Assembly (NCBI GenBank): GCA_964035545.1
Contig: OZ037767.1
Coordinates: forward strand, 15,193,998 to 15,253,997
DNA length: 60,000 nucleotides
Source: Bugula neritina
Lineage: Eukaryota > Bryozoa > Gymnolaemata > Cheilostomatida > Bugulidae
Direction: 5' to 3'
The notes beneath the pieces were generated by a model, which worked only from the letters and a program-made list of their open reading frames with translations, ran no database searches and was not told where the DNA came from. This document shows positions 12,849 through 25,490 of the stretch, in pieces (the first letter of the stretch is position 1; the number at the start of each line of letters is the position of its first letter). Made by a program: the position numbers and the translations under genes.

Positions 12849-13887
12849 CAAACTTTGAAAATAACTGCAAGAAAGGTATGACTTACTCTTTTTCTTACTC
12901 TTACTGTGACTCTCAGTCGTAATGTAAAATAAAATTGTGAACTGTAAAGTTAAACCCAAGGCTGAAATTTATTTAATTAAATTTAGACAATCTGAATCAT
13001 TGGCTCAATCCTTGAGTTTGACTATTACTATTATTATTAGTGTTACGATTGTGATTATCATTGGCATTATGCCATTATCATTATGATTGTAATTGTGGTA
13101 ATTCTAACATTAATTATAATCATAAATTAAAAGGTAATGATTAATGATAATTATTTTCATTTTGTAATCATAATGATAATCATAATGATGTAAATTTTGA
13201 TGTAAAACCAAAATACTAAAACTAAAAGTAATAGTTATAAAATTAAATGATAAAATATTATAATTATTATGATAATTATTATATTTATTATATTATTATT
13301 GAATATATTATTTCATTAGAAAATAGGTTGCAGCTTAGCATGATTAAAATTCAGTAAAAATTAGTTTACTAACAGCAAACATGCATGCGTCTTGTCAACA
13401 TTCAATTCGTAGTGCCATAGCGAAGCCAGATTACTGGTAGTACGACTACTAGAACTACTACTACTAGTGATGGATTACAGATCCTTGGCGATTTTAGCTG
13501 TGAGTGACCTTCACCTCACATTCTCGTCATGCGCGCGGCATTAGACTAAGTAGAGGGTATAAAGCACTGAGCTGGAAAAGAAATAATATATTTTAATTAT
13601 AGGTAATACTAATAGTAATATAATTTATGGTAATATATAGGTAATATTATTGAGTTCATTGGTATGGAGTATAGACCTATCACTGATAGTATCAGTATCA
13701 ACTACTACTTACGTACTACTTCAACTTATAACTTACCTTCAACTCAAACTGCTTGGAATCATTTGTCTTTGACCATATTGGCATTGTCATTGTGATTGTA
13801 ATAACTATTAATATTTTTAGTTCAACATCAATGCCGAACATATTGTAATAACTAATAAGATAACCATAAGGTTGATATATTTTGCTA

Positions 13888-14035
13888 ATACTAATACTAA
13901 TAGTAATAGTTATAGTAATAGTTATAGTAATAGTAATTCAGTGTCACTCTCACTCTGGTGGAGTGAGACTCAGACTTAGAGTTAGAGACAGAGTGAGTCC
14001 GAGTAAGTCTGAGTGTTGGTAATAGTAATAGTCAT
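13888..14035. repeat. AATAGT and GAGTGAGAC-type short repeats
   Basis: A run of 'aatagttatagt' units (13888-13940) passes directly into a purine-rich block of 'gagtgagactcagac' and 'gagtccgagtaag' variants (13940-14015), then back to 'aatagtaatag'. The neighbouring simple repeats differ in composition. Confidence 0.8.
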
Positions 14036-14420
14036 ATGAATTTAAATTATATTTACCTATTTCTAGCAATCACAATGGCAATAGTTATAGTAACTTTCAC
14101 TTACTCTTAAATCATTGAACCTGAACTAAAAGTAAAATTAAGCATTATGATTATCATTATCATTATGATTATACCTATGGTTTTATTATGTTTAAATTAA
14201 AAATCAATATCATGATAATATCATAGTGATAGAAATATTATTGATAAATGATAATATAAAAGTAATTTGATAAATTATACATTGATTTTGAATTAAGGTG
14301 ATACTGATACTAGACCGGTACTGAAAGTGATAGTAGGCTAATACTAATAGTAATAGTAATAGTCATATAAATTTAAGTTATATTTACTCATTACCGGCAA
14401 TCACAATGGCAATAGTAACT
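14014..14420 (+). repeat. Direct repeat pair of ~75 bp inside the simple region
   Basis: Positions 14014-14092 and 14345-14420 are clearly related. Both read 'aatagtaatagtcatat', then a 'ttatatttac' segment, then 'gcaatcacaatggcaatag'. They are about 330 bp apart in the same orientation. This is longer than the surrounding slippage units and points to a segmental duplication within the region. Confidence 0.75.
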
Positions 14421-16560
14421 TAAACTGTAAAAGTAATGGTATGGGTATGTTTGAAATTGTCACTATCAATATTGCTATGAATCAAAATATAATGCTATCA
14501 TACCAATAATTTAAAATAGTATTACAAAGCTTCAGTAGCAACTTTTACTTGTACCAGTTTGGAATTTTGAATTATACATATTCTTAGTTAAAGTCTTCAA
14601 GTTTATTGTCAAAATGAACTTGAAATTAAAGACTTAGTAGTAAAAATTAAACTAAGACTGACTGTAAGTGACTAAGATTAAAAATAAGTAATTTTAAATA
14701 TCGATTTAGTATTTTTCTTACTCTTTGTCTTGAAATTGACTTTTATTTTGCACCTACTCCTGGTCAATGATTCTTTTTTCTATTTATATTACTATTGCTA
14801 TTAGTATAATTGACTTAAATTTAATAATAGATATGATTATATCTTTATAAATGTGATATTTGATTTTATGAATAGTAATTCGAAAACTCTTTGGTATTAT
14901 TTATTTTTGATCATTGTAGTTATTATCATTATATTTGTATAGTAATTATGATTATCAAATTCAATATCGATATTTGTATTATGGTATGGATATCTGCCTC
15001 CATCCCGTGTTCTGTTTTGCAGTGCCTTTTTACATTCACGTCTAGGTTCACATTGCGATGGTCATACTGATAGCACTTGGGGACAGTGATGAGCATAATG
15101 ATTATCACTAATATTAAGATTATCGTTATTAGGATTTAGAATAATTTAATAAACAAGAAACTTAAAACAAATGTTTTTACTAATATACATATTAATTACT
15201 AATATAAATATACTACTATGAATATTATAATTATTATACTTTACAATTCAAAGTAAGATAATCATAATACGAACTGGTAAAACTAAATATAAAGTAAATG
15301 TAATAATACTAATAGTAGTTATCCATTCCCCTTTGGTTTCACATACTAATAATTGGAAACCTCTGTCCTAATATTATTTCTATTAATATTGCTCAAAGTT
15401 TGATCCCTATTTAATTTTATAGTTCACTCACCAGCTACATAATTTTATTAAAATACATGTGGTATTGGTTATAGTACTAGTGAAACTTGAAGTTGAATAG
15501 CATGCTTATTACTCACTGCTCTTTGCTTACATTATTAGGGTTACTCTTTAGTCTTAGAGATACCCTAACATAAACTTGAAAGCTGGAGGTAGTACTAGTC
15601 TAGTGCTGTGTTAATCCTACACTGTTGACTTATCAACACCGTGACTATAATTATGACTCCTAAGTCAAAGTCATTTTCATATAGTAGTAATCACTATGAC
15701 AGACTGAAAGTCAGGAAGACTAAATATAATGGTAAAGTGTGTAAGAATAAATCATACTTAATCAATTACTTTTAGTTTTGTTACCAGTGTTGGGTCAACT
15801 TTCAGAATAAAGAATAAATATAATTATAAAGATAAATGGATAAAAATTCCAATCATGGTTTAATGTGCCTATTTTAAGCTGTTAATTTAATTACTATAAT
15901 ATAAGTGCTCAAAATACAACTTTTGATTTTCATAATTATGTTTTAATTTAATACAGATACCATAGTATCATATACAGTAGAATCAGTTGTATCTTATTTA
16001 ATAATAAAGTAACTTTTTGCAGCTTTCACAGTTATTAATTATTCACTTGTTAGTCTTTGAACTAGGACAATGTTAGAAACTTGAAGTAGAATGAAGTTTG
16101 ATTTCAGTTACCGCAATGGTATCTGCAGTCACAATAGGGATATGCATATAACTATGTTTATATTTGTGAAAAATATATAGTCAAAACTAGATAGGGTAAT
16201 AGTAATTATAGTTAGTTTCACTTTTACTATATTCCTATAAACTGGAAAATAGACAGAAGCATTTAATCATGAAAGTAAACCTAATGGAAGTAAATCAATT
16301 CACTAAGTATAGTAAAATATTTACTATTCAGTGAGTTTATTTACTTTAGTTAATTGTACTTGATTATTTCTGTTGGTTGGTTTTTCAGTTGGTTTTTTTG
16401 CTTTTTGCTATAGCATATCAAACTACCACAAAGTCATTCTTCAATATTACAATGTTAATCATAAGTGTTTCTGTTGTTGTACTGATTGATAAATATTTTT
16501 TAGCTTGCATGGATATTTAATACCATCAAGGTGTCATTTGAACCGGGACTGGAATAAAGA

Positions 16561-16608
16561 TGGCAAATCGAGAAGCTAGCTACAATTCTTCTGCAGAAAG
16601 AAACTTGG
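16561..16608 (+). other. Possible first coding exon, unassigned
   Basis: An ATG opens a 16-codon frame (MANREASYNSSAERNL) that ends exactly at a good donor, 'ttg|gtaagc'. No partner exon was identified downstream, so this is only a candidate first exon or a chance match. Confidence 0.25.
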
Positions 16609-16675
16609 TAAGCAAAAATAAGCTGCAGCATAAAGCAGTAAGCGAAATGGCGATGAATTTTGCTTGATTTTGATT

Positions 16676-16746
16676 GACCTTAAAATGTCTGGTCACCTTT
16701 TACCGCCGTGGTCCTGCGCGGTTGGCGGGTGACCTTAAAATGTCTG
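16676..16746. repeat. 16-bp direct repeats flanking a GC-rich hairpin
   Basis: 'gaccttaaaatgtctg' occurs at 16676-16691 and 16731-16746. Between them lies a GC-rich segment whose ends pair ('ggtcacc' with 'ggtgacc'). The unit stands out from its AT-rich surroundings. It resembles a tiny insertion with duplicated flanks, but no family is recognised. Confidence 0.5.
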
Positions 16747-17339
16747 ATGCACGTAAAATAAATTTTGTGACAGTCAAAAGTATGCTGATCTTTTTTGTAT
16801 TTCAATGCATCGGTGTCTTAGCTTAAGAGCTGAACCCAACAATTTTGATCTAAAGCTGTTTTTTACGAGAAAGTGATTTTACTGTCTTTCTGATTATTCT
16901 TGGTTTTTCAGCTTGATGAATTGAATAAATGGAATTGATTTTGGATATTTTGTAATGGATGAAAGAAATTTTTCTTAAATTTGTACTGAGCAATTTTTGC
17001 TATTGCTATGATGTTAAGTGATAAAATTGCACCCTTAATAACCCTGAAAACTTTCATTACTAGCATTTGTTTATGTTCATTTTTAGGAAATAAAAACGAA
17101 GACACAACTCACCGATGCTATCTCACTGTGCCTGCATGCAGCTTATCTAAAAAGGTACTCCTATTAGCTGGCTCTTGCCCAATACCTGGTTGTCTCTGTA
17201 ACTATTTTTTGCTCGCAGATGAGTTTTTTGAACTTGACATTTTATTGATTTTGAAAGTTATAGTGAGCTTTGAACTTGCTAGCATCGTTTTTAAAGACTT
17301 GCTGCAGTTTTTATCAACATTTTTTAAGTCAATGGTGTT

Positions 17340-17612
17340 AGTTTGGAAGCTCTCTCACTCCTCTCTCTGTCTCTTTCTCCCACACCTTCCACTCAACCTC
17401 TCTCTCTTTCTCTCCCTCTCTCCCACCCTCCCTCTCTCCCACCCTCTGTCTCTCCCACCTTCTCCCTCTCTCTCCCACTCTCTGTCTTTCCCACCTTCTC
17501 TCTCTCCTAACCTTACTCTCCTCCCTTTTCCACTATCTCTCTGACTCTCTCCCTTTCTCTCTTCTACCCCATCTCTCTTCCATCCTCTCCCCTAACCTTT
17601 CTCTCTCTAGTT
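17340..17612. repeat. Polypyrimidine (CT)n tract
   Basis: About 270 bp of nearly pure C and T on the plus strand, mostly 'tctctc', 'ctccc' and 'ttccac' variants. The long open frame through it is a composition artefact. Such tracts can form triplex or H-DNA; here it is probably only a microsatellite. Confidence 0.9.
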
Positions 17613-17619
17613 TGCATGG

Positions 17620-20600
17620 CTTTACCCAATTTTGGTTTATTTTTTTATTTTGTTTCAGAGTATCCAAAAGGAAAGCTAAAATTTATTTAATATATATTAT
17701 ACTAACTTGAGCTTTACATATAATATCAAATAAATGCTGTGTTTTGTTAAAACAATGTTTGCAACTTTGTAGTATATTCAAATTCATAATTTATTTGTAG
17801 AGTCACACAACAAGACACTACTCTGACACACTCACAAGTTGCCACTGATCCAGCAGTATAGATGATTGTTTTCTCCACTGGCTATGCTGTCACGCTTTAC
17901 TGATGTGGTGTTTGAAACAATCCAATTGTTTGCCTACGCAGACTAGGGTGAGAAAAAAAGTGAGAAATGAAAGCTGTTTTTAACACCAACTACACTTAGT
18001 TTTTATTGAATGAAAAACAAAGTGAAATCATTAGTTATCAGTTAAATGACTAAATCACTGTTTATAAAGATGAAACACAAATAATCTTATAATATGCTAA
18101 TGAAATTTGGCTTTCAAATAGCTTTTTTCTGTATATTTGTTGAGGAAGTTTATCTTCAACAAAACTTCGTAGCTGTTGAATATGTGGAGAGTATTTTATA
18201 TTGCATAAATTTATAGAGTAAAAGGTTCTCATCAAACTTTTACAACTTAGCTCATCGACGGTTTAAAAGTGTGAGTCACCCTTCACACTAGAGTTTTATA
18301 AAGTTTTAATGAATGTGCAGTATTTCATAAAATATTGTGTGTCTCGTAAATTTAGCTATTCCTACCTTTTCAGTGAGATTGGAGTAAACACACCTCAAAA
18401 TTCACATCTGGTATCACATTGATCTATCGCAAGTCAAAGTACACCTACTAACTCTTCCTTCCTTAATACCTGCTTGCTTTTGCACTTCTACTCATTTCAT
18501 ATACGTAACATTTCTCTTGCAGATGAATTACATCTTTTAAGTTGTAAAAGCCTTAAATAGCATGAAATTAATGAGGTTTAAACCGTGGCCACACTAACTA
18601 TTGATGCGTTTATTGATGGGCTAAATTACACGAAAATATTGTCTCTTTCTTTTTAGTTTCACCTAAAGTATTACATACTATTGATGGAGGCTTTGCTGAA
18701 GTTTTTGGGTGATGATTTGTCAATACTTTTCCAGAGAAGATGATGCCACGGTGGCTGGCGTCATTATGCAGTTTCCAAATTTCTTTCAGCTTTGCTCTAG
18801 TGAAAATGTTGGAAAACAATCAACAAAAAGGTTTGTACCATAAACGAAGTTATTGTGTGCATGTTGCCAAAGCATAAAGTGTGCCGGACATTTTTAAGTT
18901 TCTGTTGAGTTGCGTTGATGCTTTTCCTGCATGAAAAAAGTTCCAGTTTCAGTTAATATTACTTGCCGAGTACCCACCTATGTTTTAAATCATATTGATA
19001 CATACGTTCTTTTTGTAATATTAAAAGTATAACTTGCTAAATTGCTATTCAATGCCCATTGAAGTTTCCAACTGTAATTAATTAGTTGATTTGGCAGCAT
19101 AGTATCGATGATTGATGAAGGCAGCCGATATAATTATAAGCATAAATATCTATATCTACATGAAGATGTCATTCCCAATGATTGTTATTCTGAAGTCAGC
19201 TGATTAAGTTATCACAAACTAAACATTTTGACCAGCGGCTTTTACAATGCAACTCGGTGAAATTTTAGACCTAGATAAATTGAATTTCTTACTGAAAATC
19301 GTGAAGGTATTAAAGTTTAAAGTGAAAGTTTAAAGGGTCATCTCTCTGCGAATTCTAATAGCATGGTGCCAATTAGACTTGAAAAAATTTCAAGGCACTA
19401 TAAAGCACTAAGCCCATTCTTACAAGTAGTTTCAAAGTGCACTGGAATTTCAGTTTACTTGTCATTGTATAGAATCCTGATCTACACTATATAGCATTCA
19501 CTATTGCCTGCTTCTTCTAAGCATCTATAATGTTTGCTTTGAGAAGTGAATTTCTACTTGGTATTTTTTCCTTATCGTTCTGTTTGCCAGTAGTCTTAAT
19601 TTAATGGATTTTCCCTTTTCAAAAGTGGTTGTGACAATCAAAACACATCATGCAGCCTGCAACGACACAATCAGTCAGTAATTTCTTCCATTAAAGTAGC
19701 TCTTCTGGTTACTCTTACTCACCTAAAAGCCTGAGCCTCATTCAAATTGCAAGTTTTTAGAGTTGTTAATTTTTCATGCAGTCTTTCATTTTCTTTTGTT
19801 AGGCACAAAATTAGTATTCACTAGACCTAATCTTTCATCTGCATGTATGCCTATTGTTTGTTCATTAAAGAAAAATCTCTGCTGAATATTGAACTAATAG
19901 TGAAAACTAAAAGTAGCAGTGTGATTTTGGTATTACAATCAGTTGTTAGCATAGAGTCAAGTTATTGACAGGAATTTTCAAATTGAAATGAATGAATTTC
20001 ATTGTAAGTCAGCAAGATTTAGTCTAAGTAAACATAGCATTACATCATGTTCTTATTTAACATTGGTAGAAGGCAACATTTATTTTAAGGACTGTTGTAA
20101 ACTTAAATGTAATTTTAGGTACTTTCCATGTTTGTTATTGTAGATGGTCTTGTTCTTTGGAATGGATGTGACAACTCCTTGTGTCAAACTTAACTGATTG
20201 ACTACTGAATCCCAATCATGTTTTGCCAAAAAATGTGAAAATGGAGTGCATGTCTACTTTATTTGAGAAAATATTAAAAATACTTTTGAAACTTCATCTA
20301 GCCAAACAATACAACAGTTTCATTTTATTAAAAAACATCATTTGCCCAAAATGTATTATGTAATCGAACAATTTCTAGAAAAAACAGTGCTTTCCTCCAG
20401 TTTTGCTAATGAATTACATATTTCATTACATGCTTGTCTTTATAATTTTATTAATTGTTTTTTCTGGTGAGTCAATTCAACCTTGAAAAGTCTGAATTTC
20501 AGACTTAATTTCAAGCTAGAATATTCACATTTTTAGGTCTGCGTTTGCAAACATTGTTGTGTTACTTTACTTTTTATATTTTTTGAAATAGATATTTTTT

Positions 20601-20940
20601 TAGCTTGTGCCTATTCATGATTAGAAGAGTATAATAATATTTAATTTTTCTTCAATTTTAATAGATGAAAATGTTGATCAGTTGGAGTATTCAGTTTAGC
20701 TGAATTTTACTTGCTTCTGCGAAAAAAATCTTTTGGAGTTGTCTGCCCTCTCTTTAGGTAATTTTTTGACCTATGGTCAATGCAATAATTATAACTTTTT
20801 AAAGATGCTTGTGAACCTAACAATATAGCACAACTATCAAACCACATTATTTATTCAATATCTGCATAAAATTTAGCCAATAATCTGCCACCCAATGAGC
20901 TTGAAAAGATATTAGAATCCTAGCTCAGTGCTGCCATCAA
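17620..20940. other. Gene-poor AT-rich stretch
   Basis: No exon could be supported on either strand. A 69-codon minus-strand frame (18610-18819) carries no recognised domain. No first exon for the WSC-family copy 1 was found here. Confidence 0.5.
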
Positions 20941-20950
20941 TGTAGATATT

Positions 20951-21040
20951 TATAATGATATAAAGCCAAAACTCATTATTTATAATGATATAAAGCCAAA
21001 ACTCATTATTTATAATGATATAAAGCCAAAACTCATTATT
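20951..21040. repeat. Perfect 30-bp tandem repeat, three units
   Basis: Three identical copies of a 30-bp unit beginning 'tataatgatataaagccaaa' lie head to tail. Their identity suggests recent expansion. They sit about 510 bp upstream of the left edge of the duplicated WSC-family segment. Confidence 0.95.
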
Positions 21041-21580
21041 GCATGAAATTATCTAACCATTCCTGACGAAGAATCGAGATAATAACTCCAAAGTTGGTCA
21101 GTTGAAACCACAGCAATAATACTTTAATCCTTATAATTGTCAGGTTTAATTTTATACCAAGCCCCAATCAGTACATATCACTATGACAACACAGCCTAAG
21201 CACCTCCAATGCAAGAAATTTAGTATTGTGGTGCTACAAATCCTCCAGTTGCAAATGAGTAGAGCTTTCATGATTATTGGTCTACCATAATGTTTATTTA
21301 GCTGTAGGGACCAGCATAAATGCTATTATATGTGGAAGGTATTTGAAAAGCTTCCAACTCCATCTTCAACTGCGGGCTATTATAATTATGCCGATAAACG
21401 AGATACTACACTCAGACTGCCCTGTTATAGTACTATGATTGGCTGCTGCAAAATTTTTGCCGATAAACAACATTTATTTATGATGTAATGTATCTCGTAT
21501 TGGTACATAAGTGTTATGTCTGAGGACGAGATACTGTGAAATTATGCCCTGATATTAATCAACCCTGCTGGTATTTCAAG

Positions 21581-23221
21581 GTCACCCCTACGCTGGTTTG
21601 CAGACGGATGACACTTGTTTCTGTGGAAGTGAGTACGACAAGTATGGAATCAGTGAAGAAACGAGCTGCAAAGACCCTTGCAAAGGAAACACTAGTCAGA
21701 TATGTGGTGGAGGCTGGAGAAACAGTGTCTATAAAATATCTGGAAAAGGTGCATAAAAAATGAACTCAAAATTGAAATTGAATAATTATACATTTCAATG
21801 CAAAAAAGAAAAATAAAAATATTGTTGATGCTTATTTACTATTATTTTATAGCCTAAAAATTTGTATATTTGCACCTAATTTTTCATAGAATTTTAATTG
21901 TAAAATATGCTTAGATTTAAAGTCACTTCAACAATGTATCAAACAGCTGAATTTTGTTTAAATATATACTGTAGAAAAGAATGAATCCAGCCAAAGTGTA
22001 CCAAGACCCATTCGCTATGTCGGCAAAATCGAAGTAGGAAAAATGACTGATGACATCATATCCTTTATTGAACATCCAACTGATTCTACTAAAATAATAG
22101 CAGCTACATCAAAACAACTTGTAGAGATCAATCATCATGGAGACTGTACAGTAGTAGCTGGTGTGCAGCTGCAAGGTTGTTTGCATACGCAAAACTCACT
22201 TTCATTTGCTTCCATCAGCCATACTGTTTATGCTCACTTCACTGATCTGAATATACATCACTTCCTGTTTAACAAGTCTGTCATCTTGGTGGCTGATGAA
22301 GGTGACCATTGCATTAAATTCTTTGAATTTCAACAGAAACCTTTGTTCTCTAATTTTCAAACCTACAAAATTGGCAATTGTGGAATTTCACAAGTATCCC
22401 CTCTGTTAGCTGGTAGGGTTCAACATTTCAACGAACCTCAAGCAATCAAGTTTAACAGCCCGAAACATCTTTCTCTGTACCATGACTCTGAAACTATTAG
22501 ACTGGCTGTTAACTGTGTACTGACTGAAGTATACTCTGTAATTATTAGTATCTATCCAACTCACACTGTAGCATATGAGTACAGTGGACACCCTGGGTAT
22601 GTAATTCACATGTTGAATTATTTTGATTTTCCAATGATGAAATCACAAGGATTTAGCAGTGTGGAGGGCAAAAGTGATTTTGCAAAAGTAGAATTGCATA
22701 TTGAGGATAATTTTGGTACATCAATTGAGGTTTATAGCTATACTTGTAAGTCAAATATCAGTTCAGAAGTTCCCAAAGTGTTGAATGATTTACCAACAAT
22801 ATTATTCAATGGTGAAGTTCGGTATTTAATTTACAATCATACTAGTCAGATACTGCTAATACCACCTATACAAGTTTTACATCTTCCTCTGGAAGCAGAG
22901 TCTAAACTGAGTCAGTATACTGTAGCACGTGATTCTCTCATACTCTACAGTCAAAGCCTGAAAACATTTTATTTCACAAAGAAATATTCTCAATATAAGA
23001 GAGTTAGTGAGAGTCAGTGTAGTCAGTCTATTATACAAAAGTTACAGGTGAATGGAGCTGAATCTTGTGCTTATGTCTGCTTTAAATATGGCGACCTTTG
23101 TGTTTACTTTTCATTTAATAGTGTAGACAACTTCTGTTATATTCATAATGAGGTCAGCAATACTAGTCTTATTACTACTCCAGGTTTCTACTGTTACACA
23201 TCTTTAAATTATATATTTTAA
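21581..23221 (+). pseudogene. WSC/propeller/PAN-like family, copy 1 (lacks exon 1)
   Basis: Two exons are present. Exon 2 (21581-21748) encodes the second half of a WSC domain (HPYAGLQTDDTCFCG, then TSC, DPC and QICGGGWRNSVYK). Exon 3 (21975-23221) begins after 'actgtag' and reads open to a stop after LNYIF. Exon 3 carries the conserved block [13 protein letters not shown]...GVQLQGC, an NHL-like VILVADEGDHCIKF motif and the C-terminal Cys-rich module (AESCAYVC...CVYFSF...CYIHNEV). Intron 2 is phase 1, as in the other copies. Residues are about nine-tenths identical to copy 4. No signal peptide or first WSC half is found upstream, and the duplication starts 29 bp before exon 2. I infer a 5'-truncated duplicate, although exon 3 has no disabling change. 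A distant or newly recruited first exon remains possible. Confidence 0.8.
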
Positions 23222-23560
23222 ATGTTTAAACAATTTGTTTGCTCTTTTAACAACGATAATTTAGTAAGTTACCACACAAATAATAAATTATTGAATGGGT
23301 TTTCTGACAAAGAATAATAACTTATTAAATGGGTTTTCTGACAAAGAACATAATATCTTTCTGATGCTGGTAATATTTACAATTATATTTATGTTTACAG
23401 TATAATATCTATGTTTATTACAATATTTTAGTTATGTTGACATTTATACTATAGCTGCTGTGAATTTAATAAACAATAATCTCTATTCTACAATGTATTT
23501 TATCTCAATATATAAGTAAATATACCATTTTAATCAAAAAAGGAGAACAATAATCAATTA
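23222..23560 (+). other. 3' flank of copy 1 with a 35-bp direct repeat and polyadenylation signals
   Basis: Just downstream of the stop, 'gggttttctgacaaagaa' occurs twice in a tandem unit of about 35 bp (23283-23350). The same doublet is present downstream of copy 4, so it predates the duplication. AATAAA-type hexamers occur at about 23280 and 23469 and could end the transcript. Confidence 0.5.
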
Positions 23561-23998
23561 AGGTAATTGAAAGGGCACAACAGAAACCTATATTATATGA
23601 AATGGTCAGAAGAGGACAACTCTAGATAATCATAATATCCCAGTGATAATTTCAATTATTGACTGCAAATGCATATTATTTGTTTGATCAGACAATAAAA
23701 ATTCAATGACTATACGTTTTTAATATAAACAACAGCCATGTCTGTGTTTTACTAAATCAGCCAATCAAATAATTGCTAAAGTAACATTCAATTCTTTTAA
23801 CTAACTTATTATATTATTTCGTCAGTTTAAAACTCTAAAGAAGCATCCAATATTTTGAAAGACTAGATAATGAGTGCTTCTAGTAACATGTGACAGCATA
23901 AACTCTCATTGGTATCGCTGACTGTAGTATTATACTGAGTGAAAAACATTGAGGCACCAAAATAGTGAATTTTTTTACACTCAACTTTATTTGATATC

Positions 23999-24440
23999 TG
24001 CACAGAGAGAAATATTAGTGCAGTGCTTGCACTAAAATTGTTCAAAGAGCCTTTTATTGCCAGTATAGCCTGCACCACACCTCTAATATTTGTTAGACCT
24101 GCACTTATTTTGATGAAATTGAAAATTAATCCGATTAGTGTAAGCTGAAAAACATTTTGTAGTAGCTCTGAAACCACTTAGTTACTTTTCACAAGTATTA
24201 CGTAATTATCATCCCTAGGTTCTAATGAAGCTAAACAGTAATTGATAGGAGCAGAAAATGAGATCAATGCTACAACTACATAATGTTCAACTACATTATG
24301 TTCAAGCAAAATTTTATTTACATAAGAATTATGGAACAATCAGCAGTTGTTCACCTAACAACATTATTTGTTCACATTTACACTGATGATGATCACAAAC
24401 CTTTATAGGAAGCTAGGATAGAGTTGAACCCTACATTTGG
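23999..24440 (-). repeat. Degenerate dispersed sequence, inverted partner of 34500-35000
   Basis: The minus strand here aligns with the plus strand of about 34500-35000. It reads as a decayed protein. One piece is VALISFSAPINYCLASLEP followed by RDDNYVIL. After a stop comes a hydrophobic piece, VSELLQNVFQLTLIGLIFN, and then a segment containing KGSLNNFSASTALIFLSV. The partner encodes near-equivalent peptides with different frameshifts. I do not recognise the family. A pseudogene pair or TE-encoded protein remnants fit best. Confidence 0.6.
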
Positions 24441-25490
24441 GTCATTTCGATTGGTGCTTCCCAGTTAGATGCTATTTATACATTTTACGTGCAGTTTATT
24501 TGAATACTATTGAAATATATGTGCATTTAAATAAATTTGAGTCAATTGCTTTTTGTAATTGGCACACAAATAAATTTCTTTGCTCTGCATAAACCTATTA
24601 ATTTTGCATTTTCTATATTTTTTGCTTTTTGAAAAAATGTTATTATTAATGCATTTAATGCTTTTTTTCAACACAAATTTGGAAAAATTTAAATATTATT
24701 GCAAATATATCATATTAATGGTTATTTTATGTTCAGCAATGATATGAAAGTTATATAAGGGTATATAGGTATATAATAGTTAGCACCAAAACAAAAAATA
24801 CAACTTAACTGGGGAGCATATAAGTGGAATGCAACTCCATCAACCTACTGTTCATGATTTTGAAATTTCTATGAACCTAAGATATTTTCAAATAGCTTGT
24901 TACCAGACTACTATTAAACATTGCCCCATTCCGTTTATCAAAGACTAAGGCTGAAGTTGAATTTATTAACAAAAAAGTTCATCTGCACATATTATCTCTT
25001 GCATGGGTAGTTTAGGCTTCACTAGTCAATTTCATTCATGGAAAGGAAAGCCAACTAATTTAAAATGTGTGTAAAAGGGAGATCGGGGAGATGCACCATT
25101 AAACTCCAATGTACTCAGTTATTAGCAAATGTGTTTCAAACAAGAAGCTTAAAATTAATAACAAAACAAGCTACTGAATAGTCAAGTGTAGATCAGGTGA
25201 ACCACTTCAAAAGCCTAAGTAACTTGAGTAAATTACCTGGTGAAACAAAAGAAAACGTTGCATAACAAAGCTATAGTAAGGAAATATTTAAAATGTAATT
25301 CAAAGGCTAGAAACTGGCTTACCAAGCAGTAACAAAGCAAAGCAAAGGATATTACATAACAGCACATATTTTTCATTAACGGCTATTGACAGAAGAAACA
25401 TTCTGCAGGCATAGTGAACACCAGAAGCTCAGACTAAGAGGTTGTGCTTTGAGATTCAGTAACTTTGTGCTTCCAAACAACCTCACAACA
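24440..25490. other. AT-rich stretch without recognisable features
   Basis: No exon, RNA gene or clear repeat was found. Confidence 0.45.

Larger units (their letters stand above)
11700..16500. repeat. Cryptically simple AT-rich region (ATA/AGT/ATG-type trinucleotide scrambles)
   Basis: Most of this stretch is built from short variants of 'aataatagt', 'tatagtaat', 'attatcatt' and 'actactagt' without a long regular period. No coding sequence is visible. It looks like DNA grown by repeated slippage and mutation. Distinct sub-blocks are listed separately. Confidence 0.7.
21552..23990 (+). repeat. Duplicated segment A (partner 55202-57660)
   Basis: From 'atattaatcaaccctgctgg' onward this segment aligns with 55202-57660 through exon 2, intron 2, exon 3, the 3' untranslated region and about 770 bp of downstream DNA. 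The alignment fades near 23990/57660. The left edge is only 29 bp upstream of exon 2 in both copies, so exon 1 was not included. On the right, a different dispersed sequence starts at about 24000. Confidence 0.9.

Noticed and set aside
11700-16500. Possible CRISPR-like or satellite array
   Set aside because: There is no regular repeat-spacer pattern. Only scrambled trinucleotides and short duplications occur.
17008-17544. 178-codon open frame rich in Leu, Ser and Pro
   Set aside because: Its second half is the (CT)n tract read in frame. No domain or splice support.
21536-21763. 75-codon frame across exon 2 of copy 1, and its twin at 55198-55389
   Set aside because: It is out of frame with the WSC cysteines. 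The true frame is the one reading HPYAGLQTDDTCFCG.
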